The notes under the pieces: generated by a model
The model's input: the letters and a program-made list of their open reading frames with translations, nothing else
Told to the model about the DNA's origin: nothing
The model's database searches: none
In this document: positions 1 to 11,365 of the stretch, in pieces
Layout: each line of letters begins with the position of its first letter
Position numbering within the stretch: the stretch's first letter is position 1
Program-made: the position numbers and the translations under genes
Assembly: GCA_963920765.1 (NCBI GenBank)
Contig: OY987243.1
Location: 31,247,060 to 31,311,059, forward strand
Direction: 5' to 3'
From: Ulota crispa
Lineage: Eukaryota > Streptophyta > Bryopsida > Orthotrichales > Orthotrichaceae
DNA: 64,000 nt

Positions 1-790
1 GGAGGAATCCAATACAAAAATTCAAAAACCTAAACAAGTGCTCAGTGTCCGGAATAGCACAATATTCCCACGAATATGTACCCAGTCGTGACAGAATGCA
101 GAATCCGTAAACGAGGGTTGCTATTGTGTGAGCATAGGAGTGGGAGCCCATGAGCCTAAAATACTACACACATATGTTATAAGCGTATATATTATAGAAA
201 TTGTCTGGTATTATATGCTACAAATCCATATTATAGGTGTTTACGATACATACACCTTCTAAGGTAGCGGCATCTAAAAGTAACACTAGTCATTCAATGA
301 CATCTAAAAATAAACCTAAAGTTGCACACTCCTGCACTTAAACCAAACACGCAAGTTAACATAAGGGTACAAAAAAATTAGTAGGTGGCGGTTTAGGATT
401 GGATGTGACATAATGTTTTTGTTGTCGCTTTTTTGGGGGTCTAGTGTCCACAATAGGTCAATCTAGGGAGTTATCTTCAACAATTTGTAGTTTTTTTGTA
501 TGATCTCAAAAAATTCCAAAAACAATTTTGCTTGCGTATGTGACCACTTCCTAACAAGCACATGCCATTAGATTCTCAGAAGACCCTCCAAATCATCCAA
601 ATCACCACATTTGAAGTAAGTGTAGCTTTTAGGTTCTTCTACCTTATAGCGTGTGGTATCTATATTATAGGTACCTATATTGTAGGCTCAATGCTCACAA
701 GCTCACATTCTTGGGCTCACATACTTGCACCGTTGTTCGTAAACGAAGATGCTAATTCTTCAGCTCGGTGTACAGAAATGGGAGTGCAGA
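1..790. other. Intergenic, or intron/3' part of the TPR-like gene
   Basis: AT-rich sequence with no convincing coding region; the short ORF at 562-810 has no recognisable domain. The minus-strand gene whose first exon ends at 861 must continue leftward, so this stretch may be its first intron or hold further exons that I could not recognise. Confidence 0.4.
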
Positions 791-860
791 CGATTACAAA
801 GAGCGAGTGAGAGAAAGAGAGAGGAAGAAAAAGAGAGAAAGGATTGCGAGGAATTGGTAC

Positions 861-1207
861 CATGAAATGTGATCGGCCTCGGGAGTTGCTCCTGCTTCGG
901 CTTTCTGCTTGATGAGCAGGGCGTCGCTGAGGAGCTGGTCTGCCTTCAAAGACAAGCCCCGGGATCCATACACCGCTCCCAGGTCGCTCATGGCCACGGC
1001 CAGGGCCAAATTCGAGGCGGCATTCGGAGCGACCGAGAGCTTGGCGATGACGGCCTCCAAAAGATTCACGGCTCCGTCTTCGTCGTCCTTGTCGAGCAAA
1101 TCCTCCACTCGCGTCGACCATCCTTCCAAGCTTACCACCTCGTTGGTCGTCGTCGTCGTCGCCATGGAATTGGTGTCCTTCGAAGCTTGCTGCTCGGGCT
1201 CGCCCAT
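861..1207 (-). CDS. First coding exon of a putative tetratricopeptide-repeat-like protein (partial)
   Basis: The reading frame starts at the ATG at 1207-1205, chosen because it sits in a strong plant context (ACC before, G after); other in-frame ATGs lie at 1234 and 1165. After a low-complexity stretch (MATTTTTNEVV) the protein becomes helical, with VEDLLDKDDEDGAVNLLEAV and a TPR-like helix pair containing DLGAVYGSRGLSLKADQLL. The exon is GC-rich against an AT-rich background and ends at a good donor (CATG/GTACC) at 861, giving 115 codons plus two bases. The ORF can be read past the donor to 794, but that part turns into low-complexity Leu/Ser/Phe and is probably intron. The rest of the gene lies to the left, beyond or near the window edge. 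The TPR assignment is inferred from pattern; the exact family is not recognised. Confidence 0.6.
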
Positions 1208-1605
1208 GGTCGTCGTCTCTTCCAAATTCCGCAAATCCGCCGAAGCTCAAAATCCACAGTCACTCAAACCTCGGTCAAATCGCCGCAAGATCGGCTGCAA
1301 CCAAGCTCGTGAAAGGACAAGGGATTGGAAAACGTCGAAATCCTTCAGAACTGTGGTTTCATGGGCTCCTGTTGCGGCCGCTGCATCGTCGGGAAGCATG
1401 ATTTGAATGGAAATGGCCGTCGTCTCGACTTCCTCGCCATAGCCAGGGATTCTGCTGCAATCTACGCGCGAGCACGTTCTCTTTGGTCATGGCGATGTTC
1501 TTATGAAATGTTCCCCGAGTTCTCATGTGTTTCCCAACCCCCTCTGCGCGCAGCGCATTTTTTTTGGGAATTGCTAAATCCAGCTAAGGTAGATCAGACA
1601 TGCTC
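1208..1605 (-). promoter_or_regulatory. 5' region of the TPR-like gene
   Basis: Sequence of intermediate GC content upstream of the ATG, presumably 5' UTR and promoter. No TATA box or other defined element could be assigned with confidence. Confidence 0.3.
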
Positions 1606-1976
1606 TTAGGGCCGCTTCACATTATGACCGGCCAAGTCGAGAGGCCTTGAAATTGAGTGGTCAAACTTTGTCAAGAGGTCAAGAAATTTTTTTGAAAATA
1701 AACAATAAATATGGAAATTGACAGCAATAAATACTGAAACTGATGGCCTCTTGCACATAGTTTGGATTTTCATTTTTGCTAAACTCAAACTTCCCTTTGA
1801 GATGCCGTTAACGTTGAACGATAAAGTGCAGCCATGTTGGCAAATGGTGAATGAAGGCCTTTGGAATTTGGCCTCTAGTGTGAAGGCTTAAGCGGCCGGA
1901 CTCTCGGTTTTGTGCAATCTGATTGGTGCAAACCAACAGCCTCTTGACTTTTAGCCATAGTGTGAAGCCACCCTTA
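1606..1976. mobile_element. MITE-like inverted-repeat element, ~370 bp
   Basis: The ends are imperfect inverted repeats: the left reads TAGGGCCGCTTCACATTATG and the right, reverse-complemented, AAGGGTGGCTTCACACTATG. The match continues inward through AAGTC(A/G)AGAGGC-like sequence. No coding capacity is seen. The A/TAGGG start resembles hAT termini, but I found no matching 8-bp target duplication, so the superfamily is open. Confidence 0.55.
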
Positions 1977-3301
1977 GAACTAGAAACAATAGGGGGGTTC
2001 AAACATAAAATCTGGCCTTTGAACTTCTCACCTCACAGGATCTCCGCTCACTAGTGAATTGTTTTCCTTCCATCGCAAGAGCAAAGTTTGAGATACTCGG
2101 AAGTTTGCAGAAGTTTCTGCAAAAGAAGTTTTGGGGTTTGAGGACACAGGTGAATGAACCCTACAAAGCCATGAAAGTGAGTTTCTGAAAATCACTCCTC
2201 ACGTGAATCACATTAGGAGTGAAGTCCAAAGGTGAGTCACCTTGCGATTTACTAGTGAGTTCACTAAGGTGAATGGCAACATGAGTCACCTAAAAGAGTT
2301 GATGTTTGAAGCCCCCTAATAAAGGTAGTCACAGTTGGTCTGAGATTGACATTTCCGTGAAGATTGAGAAATGGCTAAGAGATTGTAGGAGCCAATGGGA
2401 GCACTTCTCCATGGAAGGAGGTGTGACACTCCTTTTGTAGGTGATGGAGAATGGTGAATGTTTTACTTACAAGAAGGCAACACAACCACCGATTGGAGGA
2501 GCAGAAAAAGCAAGGGTGAAAAGCAATTCATGAGTGAGTAAACAGTCCGACCATGGTAAGAATTATCAAGCAAATAATTTTCTCATGCCATTTTCTCCAC
2601 GCTTGGGGGACAAGAATTTTTTTTCTCAATCTTCACTGAATTGGCCTCGCGCCACTTGCAGATAACGCAACACATCAAATTTTTGTGAAGATTGAAAATT
2701 GCAAAAACAAAATGTGACTACCCCTAATATTTGATGGGGAATGGTCTCCTTATTTTTGTAATCATGGTGGAGGCGTGTTTCATTTCACAACCCCACCTCT
2801 TTTCACACACTTTTCCTTCTAATTAAACCGCCTCTGGCAAGTCAAAGAACATGATCCCTACAAGCCTTTCTAAGGCCTTCCATCATAAAGTAGACACACC
2901 TATTCCCGACCCCTCCCCAATCCTGCACCCTAGACTTGAGGCTTTCACCACACATTGTTGAACCCATAGTGTAGTGAAATGTCACTTGCACAAGCAAATT
3001 TTGCCACATGTCAGTTCTTGAGTTGCTATGAGACGGTTGGGATTGGGACCATCCAATGCCACTATGGGAACATATCCAAGCAATTCAATCAAGGTTAGTC
3101 TAGAGTCGCTAATTGGGACCCTATAAGCTACAACTTTGCTCTTTGATATAAAACAATCTACAATACGTTTTTCCACAAAAATTATGTTCCAAGATAGCTT
3201 GTTGAAAGGCTAACCTTGCGGATTTATTTCCAAATTTTTTTGAAACCTTGAGGTACCCCCAAACCCTTAAACGGTTGGATATGGGTGTGTCTACCTTAAG
3301 T
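1977..3301. other. Intergenic, nothing recognised
   Basis: AT-rich DNA with short ORFs only. No repeat, RNA gene or domain could be supported. Confidence 0.4.
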
Positions 3302-3641
3302 CCACCATAGCTTTTGCTAAATCCACCACATTATATCATGTTGAGGAGATCATATATGAAAGGAAGGGCAAACTTCATATTTATGTAATGACCATTTAAT
3401 AATGATGGCAAATTTACTTATCCAAGATTATAAATACTCAAAGTTATTGAAGTTAAGCCAAGCAAAAAAACAAAAGGAAAGGAAGAGTGGACAAAGAAAA
3501 AGATGAAAGAAAGGGAAGAGTGGAGTACTTCCATCTTTTTTATTGAATGATCATCCAATAAGTATGAAATTTTCTCTTTTTTTCCTTATGAAACTTCTAA
3601 ATATAGTGCAATGTGGTGGATGTAGCAAAAATTGTGGTGGA
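3302..3641. mobile_element. Inverted-repeat (MITE-like) element, ~340 bp
   Basis: Both ends carry the repeated phrase TTTGCTAAATCCACCAC or TTTTGCTACATCCACCAC in inverted orientation over about 35 bp. The interior is AT-rich and non-coding. Borders are approximate and no target duplication is evident. Confidence 0.45.
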
Positions 3642-4464
3642 TTTAGCAATTCCCTTTTTTGTTGGATTTGATAAATTTTGCCAAAACGCCATATTAACCC
3701 CTAAGCGCTTAGCTCAGGATCAACTCGGCACAAGGACAAGAGACCTGCCGGCATCAAAAACCATGTGGCACATGGAAAAATGAGATCTTGCTAGATGAAC
3801 CTGTGAAACTTCTTTAGGACTTGATTGTTGAGGTCCTCATAAATTTTGGGGTTTATTGATCGTCTCATTTATGTTTTTATAGAGGTCAAAAGGGCGTTGA
3901 ATTTTTATTTTTGAGGGACATTTGTAAGTATTCTGGTATAACCTCTGCTGATTTTGGGCTGCTCTGATGGGATCTGGTGACAAATATTTTTACACGGGTT
4001 CCTTGGTGGGTTGAATAACTACCTGCCAAATTTCAAATTTTTGTGGCAAGTTCCAGATTACAAAACCTAAGCTCAAAGGCAGGGAACACAAAAACATTGA
4101 CCGGGAAGAGTTTGTGGGTGTGACTGCCATGGGGGCTCCCAGCCGGTGGTACATGGCTTGTACCCCGCCACTTGGATACTCCCACGTACTCCCAACCAAC
4201 TGAATGGGCCTTGCAACCGGGTGCAAATGGTAGCCCCGGTCCCCCTTTTTTTCCAAATGAGCCAGAAAGCCACTTTTTCTAATGATGGCCCTCTACCCTG
4301 ACTGAGCATGCAATTGTAAGTACCTCAAACCCCACTTTCTTACCCCTAAACACCCTTCTTGTACCTTAGTACCATCAAATCTCAATTTAAACCCCATTTG
4401 GCCGCGCACCATCTCATTTTCAATTTCAAGAGGCAATATTTGGGGAGGTGGGGCACTCAAGGAA

Positions 4465-4700
4465 TAAGTAATCTGGGCAAAAGGGTACTTTTTGGAACTT
4501 TTGAAGGTTTTAGGTGATCACCTAAAACCAAGCTCCAACATTTTTTTTGGTACATGCGCCAACACCTAAAAGGAGGAATTTGTGAGGAAAAAATCTTAGT
4601 TGCTCAGACTAAATCTGATACCTTTGAATTTGGTTTAAGCTAACTTTTTGAGTTTTAGGTAGAGTACAAAATGGTACCTCCCTTTTGCCCAGATTACTTA
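4465..4700. mobile_element. MITE with perfect 21-bp terminal inverted repeats
   Basis: Positions 4465-4485 and 4680-4700 are exact reverse complements (21 bp; core AATCTGGGCAAAAGGG). The outermost TA on each side could be a TA target duplication, as in Tc1/mariner (Stowaway-type) elements. A perfect 24-bp palindrome at 4506-4529 (half-site GGTTTTAGGTGA) lies inside. There is no coding capacity. Confidence 0.7.
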
Positions 4701-5689
4701 ATATGGTGTTCCAGATTCTTCTTGTCCTTAGTCCATTGGGTGCAAACGGGAAGGACTAGCCCACATTTATCCAAATTTGTTAGAATTGTTAGAATTGTTG
4801 CCAATTTGGCTCTATTTTGCTAGAAATAATGCCTTACCCCTTTGATTAAGTTTGCTTGAGTCTCAATAAGTGACAATTCATACATGGTTCCACGTCCATG
4901 TGTGCAAGTCCCATTGCAATGCAAGATCTTAGCTTTGTTGGGTTATTCAACTTAGGCAAAAATGAATACTAAAGAAAGCCACAAAAATTTTACACAAAAA
5001 AATGGTGGAACTTGAGCTGAAGGTTGGGTCAAGTAAAATGGGTGATCCAAATTTTGAGCATAGTTCCACCTTCTTGGCATCAAAATTTTGAAAGCTATTG
5101 TCATGTAAGCAAAATGAAGTGAATCATGCAAGACATGCGGATCAAGGTTCGGAAAATATTTGAGTTTTTTTGGTTGATTTCCTTCAATTCCCATGTAGAA
5201 CCGGCCTATCAAGGAACTATTTCAGTTATTTTCTCTATTTCATACTATAAATATATATTTTTAAACATTTTTAATTGGTTTTCAGCCAATGTTTACAAAT
5301 TGCAAACGATTTTTCCTCATTTCAACTAGCTAGCTTTTAACTAGCGGTCGGTTCCTTCTTGGATCTTGCTTGGGACATAGTTCAAACTTCAAACTCACGT
5401 ACAAGTTTATGTGATGTCATAAGAATGATGGAGAATGTAGGGAAACTTGCTTACTATAAATTGAGGAGTGCTTGGAAGGTCTTATGCCAATTGTGAAAAA
5501 CTGGTTTGTTAAAATATTGTTTGTCACATGACCATTTTTTTGTGCACTTATATCACATCACCCTCAACCTTTAGCAAATTAACTATGAATAATCAGATTT
5601 CATGACTATTTATAAAAAAAATTGAATAAGAAAGTTGCCTATATAAAAAAATTGCATGAATAATTATTACATGGGTAAATGAGTTGTGA
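4701..5689. other. Intergenic, nothing recognised
   Basis: AT-rich stretch. Only a short TTAGAATTG tandem near 4780 was noticed; there is no supported gene. Confidence 0.4.
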
Positions 5690-6540
5690 AGGTAAAAAAA
5701 TAAAATAATTTTTTTTGAAAGTGAACATTGACGTTCCTTTTATTGTTTGGATAAAAAACTCTATGGGCATAAAACAAAAAATGCTTTATTGCAAGGGAAT
5801 GTTTTGTAAACAAAAACAAATGTTTTGGATAAAGTTTGATATTGGAGTGCACAAATAAAAAGTAAGAATTATTTTCTTGCGGGGGAAATATTTTGCATAA
5901 TTGCCTAATTGGGCTTGAAATCATTTTAGATCCCATCAGTCCAACAGGTGTCTATACTAGCATATATAAAACAAAATACCATTTAATGTGTGGTGATCCT
6001 TTTACCATGTGGATAAAAAAAACTTGTGTGCGTAAAAATAAAAATAAGATACAATTAGAAATCATTGTTTTGCGTGAGTAGTTTGGCAATCATTTTACTG
6101 CGTGGGTAAAAACTTGCATGGATAAAAACCTTTGTGCATAAAAACTTGAGTGGGTAAGAACCTATGTGGGTAAAAATCTGTATTGGTAAAAATTTGCATG
6201 GATAAATGTTTGCGTGGATAAAAATTTGTGTGGGTAAAAGCTTACATAGGTAAAAAAGTGCATGGGTAAAAAAATGCATGGGCAAAAGATAAATAACATT
6301 TTTCTATGTGAGCAAATAGTCTCAATCCTTTTACTACACGGGTAAAATACTTTGTGGATATAAAAAAAATGCTTCATTACAAGCAAATGTTTTGTAAAAA
6401 AAACCAATGTTTTACTGACATAAGTAAAGTTTGAAATTGGATTACGTAGATAACAAGTAAAAAAAATCTCTTGCAAGGAAATAATTTTGCTTAATTGGGC
6501 TTGAACTTATTTTGTGTCTCGTTGGTACTGACTGGTATTA
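5690..6540. repeat. Direct duplication of a ~250-bp unit
   Basis: Roughly 5690-5940 and 6290-6540 are diverged direct copies: both run through AATGCTTTATT or AATGCTTCATT, then AATGTTTTGTAAA, AAAGTTTGA, and end near AATTGGGCTTGAA. The minisatellite at 6101-6288 lies between them. Confidence 0.6.
6101..6288. repeat. 16-bp minisatellite, about 12 units
   Basis: Degenerate tandem array with consensus close to YRTGGRTAAAAAYTTG and a period of 16 bp (a few units are 15 or 17 bp). It is read as repeated aromatic/His-rich peptides on the minus strand, which I regard as incidental. Confidence 0.75.
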
Positions 6541-6639
6541 TTACTAGTTTTCCAATAACATTGAAGGTCATGTGCACCATATCAATTTAGATTCAAATCC
6601 CTGTGTGCAAATACAATTGAAAATTACATTACAAAGGTC

Positions 6640-6738
6640 CAACCTTTTACTTTAATGTTTAAACTTTTACTTTGTTGTTTGAACTTTTACGTTATCATTT
6701 GAACTTTTCTTTTATCATTTGAACTTTTATTTTGTCAT
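6640..6738. repeat. ~21-bp tandem repeat
   Basis: About four to five units related to ATTTGAACTTTTRYTTTRTC. The array sits immediately upstream of the TATA-like sequence preceding the SUMO-like ORF. Confidence 0.65.
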
Positions 6739-6771
6739 TCCTCTCGCCAAAGTAAAAGGAGGTTTTGAAAA

Positions 6772-6950
6772 AATATATATAAACTTGCAACACTATTACT
6801 ACGTATCTTTTATTTCATTCTCTCTAAAGAGTCTCTTGTCATTGTCTTTCGTAGTCTCTTGAAGTTTGAACTTATCACCTTTTGGTTATTTGTCTTTCAC
6901 ATTTATTAGTTTCTACAAACCAACAAAACAACACAGTTGTTTGAGTCAGC
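6772..6950 (+). promoter_or_regulatory. TATA-like box and pyrimidine-rich leader of the SUMO-like ORF
   Basis: A TATATATAAAC sequence near 6773-6783 is followed by about 165 bp of CT-rich sequence (TCATTCTCTCT, GTCTCTTG) that looks like a plant 5' UTR, ending at the ATG at 6951. This arrangement is consistent with a working promoter but is inference only. Confidence 0.35.
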
Positions 6951-7286
6951 ATGGGGATGCAAAAGTACTCTAATGATTTTGTGAATGAACATGTTTTCTA
7001 TCAAAATAGAGCCAAAAGATACATAGAGACCATGGTCAAAAACTATCAAAGAGGACAAATGTTTTTCAAAATCAAACCTACTGCATTGTTGAGCAAGTTA
7101 ATGAAGAAGTATTGTACTCTCCAATCTTTGGATCTAAAAAGCACTAAATATATATCAAATGGCACCATTCTTCAAGAAGACAAAACACCAATTTATTATC
7201 AAATGCAAGATGGAAAGGAGATTGAAGTTATTCTTCAACAACCCGTTGTTTTTTTTTTTAAAGCAAAGAGTAGGATTTTTGTATGA
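6951..7286 (+). CDS. SUMO-like protein lacking the diglycine tail (111 aa)
   Basis: Intact single-exon ORF of 111 codons. Residues 24-97 align almost without gaps to the ubiquitin-like fold of SUMO: a first strand around YIETMVKN, then FFKIK (38-42), LLSKLMKKYC (46-55), an N-G turn (70-71) where SUMO has D-G, T-P (79-80), M-x-D-G-K-E-I (85-91) and a closing LQQ (95-97). In SUMO the next residues hold the cleavable Gly-Gly needed for conjugation. Here the chain runs into PVVFFFKAK and stops, so normal conjugation is not expected. A T-run at about 7250-7259, within the coding end, could mark a slippage mutation that altered the tail. It may be a diverged non-conjugating paralogue, an intronless retrocopy, or a young pseudogene with its frame still open. 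The CACTA element begins 300 bp downstream. Confidence 0.6.
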   Translation: MGMQKYSNDFVNEHVFYQNRAKRYIETMVKNYQRGQMFFKIKPTALLSKLMKKYCTLQSLDLKSTKYISNGTILQEDKTPIYYQMQDGKEIEVILQQPVVFFFKAKSRIFV

Positions 7287-8115
7287 ATTTTTGTATACCA
7301 GAAAGTATACCAAATCCAAAATGAACAAGATGGATGACAAAAAGTATTGTGAAGCACAAGTAAAAGTGATACTGAAATAGAAGATGGGCTTAGTGTCTAT
7401 ACTACAAAATTGGAAATTGGAAATAGTTTTTATTGTAAAAAAAAATCACTGCTTTATTATATTAAAGAAATCCTCTAATATGTTGGTACTTCTAATCTAT
7501 ACTATCTATACTACTAAGTGGGAGGATTTCCTCAATATTGACTCCATACCCTTTTTCAAAACTTTCTAGAAATTTTTGGTGGAAGTTAACACTACGGAAA
7601 ACACTATGTCAAATGTACAAGAATTTGACAAAAACCTGTCCGCCATGACAATTAGAGAGATTGCCACTTTATTTCTATCAACTTTTTCACAACCTTCATG
7701 CAGGGGTCCCACTGATGCGGTATAAGAGCTGTTATTGCAAAGTCAGTACTATTTAAATATTTTCAATAGTCAATGATAGTGAAATCCAAGAGTAAACGTC
7801 TGCTGTCAAATCTTGTACACATCATTACAATTATTCACTCTCATTTACAAACATATTTTCACTTGCAAATTAAATGTGTTCACTTTTTACCATACAATGA
7901 CTTGTAAAATTTTAAGGTTGCTGCTTTGCAATTGCTTGCACATGGTTCTAACAATGAAAACTTAGCCGTAATATCAAGTATATAAACTGAATTAATAATG
8001 TCGTTTATACACAATTCCTTCAATAAAACCAGAGGTAGATTTTTGTGTTGAGAAATGAACTTTTTTTCAAAACATATCTTCCAGCTAACCTTCTACACAC
8101 TTGTCTGTGCTAAAT

Positions 8116-9341
8116 TTAATCATTCAAGGACCTCGTTTTAGTCGACTGTGAGGACGTTGGTGTACTTTGCATAGATGCCGCCCCCCCCATGTTCACGTCT
8201 CTATCAAGTACAGTATGCCCTCCAGAATTCACCGGTTCTGATTCTGATGGTCTCGCTTCTATAAATTCAGGTTTGATCCTCACATTCCTGGACTTCCTGC
8301 TTTGCCGTACATCTCCTTTGTCAATGTTGATGTCCTCACTACTAAACATCCCAGATTCTCTGCGTGCTTCTCTATGATGACATCTGCCTTGCAATGGCCT
8401 TAGCTCCACATTGAGACCACGCATAGAACGATCGGCCTTCACCCGTGCAGTTCCATATTCCTCTTTTGTCCTCTGTCAACCTTGACAATGACCTCTTCTT
8501 TGCATTGCTGTAGACCTATTTCTTCCTGCTACTAACACCTCCTGCAACAGAATGTTTCTTCCAGTCAAGGGAGGACAAAGACGTTCCTCTTGTACCTCCT
8601 TTTTAGGCTACAACCCTACAAAGTCTTTGTCTTGTCCCATCTGGAACATATCTAGATCAAGTTCTTCATGCAAGTTTGGCACAATTTGCTTCCCTCTTAT
8701 GTCTTTTCGTAGAACAATTCTCCATCCCGGTGCATCTATTGCCTCGGAGTAAACACCTATTCACATTGACTTGGAAAAACAAAACTGTTTTGGCAGACAT
8801 GATCTGGTCTTCTATTGTAATTTGCTAGAGTAAATCCCCATATGTCCTTTCTAATTGTTGCATTCTCCCCAACATAGTTAGCCTTTAGAAAGTCACAAAC
8901 TAAAACCTTAAGGGAGTGACGCCTGTAATTTAGTTCTAATATTTCTTCTATATGTCCCACATACTCAATGTTTGCTACTACTTGATTGACATCTCTTCTT
9001 CCACTACGACATACTTGTCTAAATGTGGCAGCCACCCCACTATCAGAAGTTTTTAACTTGTCTTCCACACTTAACATACAAAAATGATTACCATAGGCAA
9101 ACATTGATTTGTATGATGTCGCAATTGGCAGAGGACCTCTTGCAATGTCCACTACTTGATCATCCACGTAATCCCCGGCCCACTTTGTTGTCTCACCTCG
9201 TCTAGTGTCCACTGTGCAAACTCGGGTAATAGGTGCAATTCTGGTGGGAATGCGAATTTGGTTCTACTTCAACCCCTCTTGAACTGCTGTCAATATGTCT
9301 TCCTTTGCGTCTCCCGTGTTGCCACTGCTACCTCATACTTG
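8116..9341 (-). pseudogene. CACTA TNP2 transposase, C-terminal part (DUF4216-like domain and tail)
   Basis: Reading from 9341 downward, an acceptor (TTGCAG) precedes a frame-shifted start. The DUF4216-type block then runs intact at 9212-8757, with YKSMFAYGNHFCMLSVEDKL, DSGVAATFRQV, NIEYVGHIEEILELNY, NATIRKDIWGFTLANY and a C-terminal FPSQCE. After a stop the family sequence resumes (SEAIDAPGWRIVLRKD near 8745), followed by a polar tail ending at 8116 that is rich in Arg, Ser and Glu. At least three stops or frameshifts break it. In intact CACTA transposases this region follows the DUF4218 domain; here about 2.8 kb separates the two, bounded by plausible splice sites. Confidence 0.8.
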
Positions 9342-9787
9342 CTGCAATTCACATGAACATTATGATTTGAGTCCTCCAACAACTTTTATAGATCCAACCT
9401 CTGGTCCAATCAAATCATTCCATACAAACTGATTTGACTAAATTTTTATTGTACAGCAAAATGAACATGCACAAGGAACACACCAGTTCCACACATAATA
9501 AATTCCCATCCATTTCCTTTTCTAAAATGCATCCCACTTAACATGACGACTAGGTACTGCAAGGGAGGCTTCCTATTTAGTAAAGGACAACCGGTCATGA
9601 ATTCAAGACATATTCAAATCCCCTTAACTAAATAAAACTTAGACATCCCATGTGCCCAACATACCCATACAATTATTCCTCTTCGCCTTATAATGCCCGC
9701 CTACATTCATTCTCAACCTTCTCCCTGTTTCCCACACTCGACATTGAGAAGACATCTCATCAATTACAGCATGAACCCCCAGATATA

Positions 9788-10083
9788 AGGTAGGAACATC
9801 CATGAGCGTTAGTTTAAGGGTTTTGAACATGATGACTACTAATGAACATCTAGCAAATTATAGGATCCTAATAGGAACATGAAAACTATGAGTTTGCACT
9901 TTCAAATGTAATACTTGGATAATGTGAGAATAAGTTGTGAATTTTTAAAAAGCAAAACACCATTGCACCCATAACCTACACTAAGGTTTCATGTTCACAT
10001 GTTGTACATCCTTGTAAATACATCTATTTACTTCCATAAATTTACCAAGATTTCAAAGGTGACGGTTATGGAGACAGTAAAGC
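9788..10083. mobile_element. ~296-bp element, second copy of the family in DWF1 intron 2
   Basis: Shares long stretches with 32,634-33,575: AAGGGTTTTGAACATGATGA, AACATCTAGCAAATTATAGG, TGTACATCCTTGTAA/TATACATCCTTGTAA and a closing GTGACGGTTATGG. This copy has no Stowaway insertion and so preserves the empty target site at 9838-9845. Confidence 0.7.
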
Positions 10084-10644
10084 TTAAGGGTGTACCTACC
10101 TCATTGTTTAGGATTACCTCAACCTTTGTCAAGGTACTTAATTATAAACCAGTTTTCCTTGACAAGCTAGAACAACTAGTACGTTCAATTCAGCCACCTG
10201 GTTTACTTCATCAGAAGACCTTTTGCAATTACTACATAATGCCTCAGAAAATGGCAAATTCAATATAAAAATTAAGAATAAACATAAAGAGCTAATCTGA
10301 ATACTGCCTTCCTAACTTGATTGAAATTGTACTTAATATTTAAGACCATATTTTGCATGGACTAAAATTTATTTTGCATGGACTAAAATTTATTTTGCAT
10401 GAAACCAAAATATTTTTAAATCCTATATGTAAATAGATAGGCTCCTTGCATGAATGAACGTCGTGTACACCCCTATAATTTGGTAACACTCCCGTCTACA
10501 TATATGTACCACTACCTAATTTTTGGTAGATTCCCCAAAATGCCATAGACATGGAACTAGTGATCCCAAATGTGATTTTCACTTTTAGCACAAGTGGCTA
10601 AAAGCACTACCAAAAATCTAAAATTTTCAAATTTAACAAGGTGA

Positions 10645-11365
10645 TTGCAAGAAACACTTGTACTATTTCTTGTCCCCTTCACCTCTTGCAGGTGTTTTTT
10701 GGCTTGTAACTTTTGCGCAGCAAGCTTTTTTGAGCTAAAATTTCAGAGGAAGGTACATCCTATAGTTACAAACCTTCCATAATTTTTGCGTGTTTTTAAA
10801 AATTATTTTACTATTTTTAAACAGCCCTAGAATAGGTGTCTACCTTGGCCATTTTGGGGGGTTTTTAGTACTATTTTGGGTCCAAAATAGCTTTTCTAGG
10901 GTTATAAATCAGGGGTGTTGTTTATGGAGCATGCTTACATGCATTTTTAGAAGGGTTTTGCAAATTTATAAATTCCATGGCATCTACATTGTCTCAAAGT
11001 GGGCATCCTATCTCCCTTTATTGGCAAAATACAAAGAAATTCCTCAGCAAAAGCAATTGTACCATGTGAATGTGTTTAATGGGTTCTCAATTGGCCAATT
11101 TTTATTTTATTTTTTTGAATTATTTTACTATTTTCTAAAAAGCAAGAAAGAAATTAGCATTTTTGTTGGTGATTTTGTTTTGCGCATAACTTTCAAAATA
11201 AAAATTTTCTAGGTCTGAATTTTCACGAGTATGCTATTTTAAGTGCTTTACAAATTTTCCATATTTTATTTTATTTAAAAAAAGTTATTCCAAAAGCTTG
11301 GTAGTACTACTAGTACTACAAGTACTAGGGGTGTTTGAGACAAAACTGTGAAGTGTTTCTTGCAA
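10645..11365. mobile_element. Inverted-repeat element, ~720 bp
   Basis: TTGCAAGAAACACTT at 10645-10659 is exactly reverse-complemented at 11351-11365. The interior is AT-rich with no transposase. Its exact borders and class are not determined. Confidence 0.45.

Noticed and set aside
869..1406. Plus-strand ORFs over the TPR-like exon
   Set aside because: They are antisense shadows; only the minus strand gives a coherent start, helical protein and donor site.
6101..6288. CRISPR-like array
   Set aside because: The units are contiguous 16-bp tandem repeats without unique spacers, and the DNA is plant nuclear.
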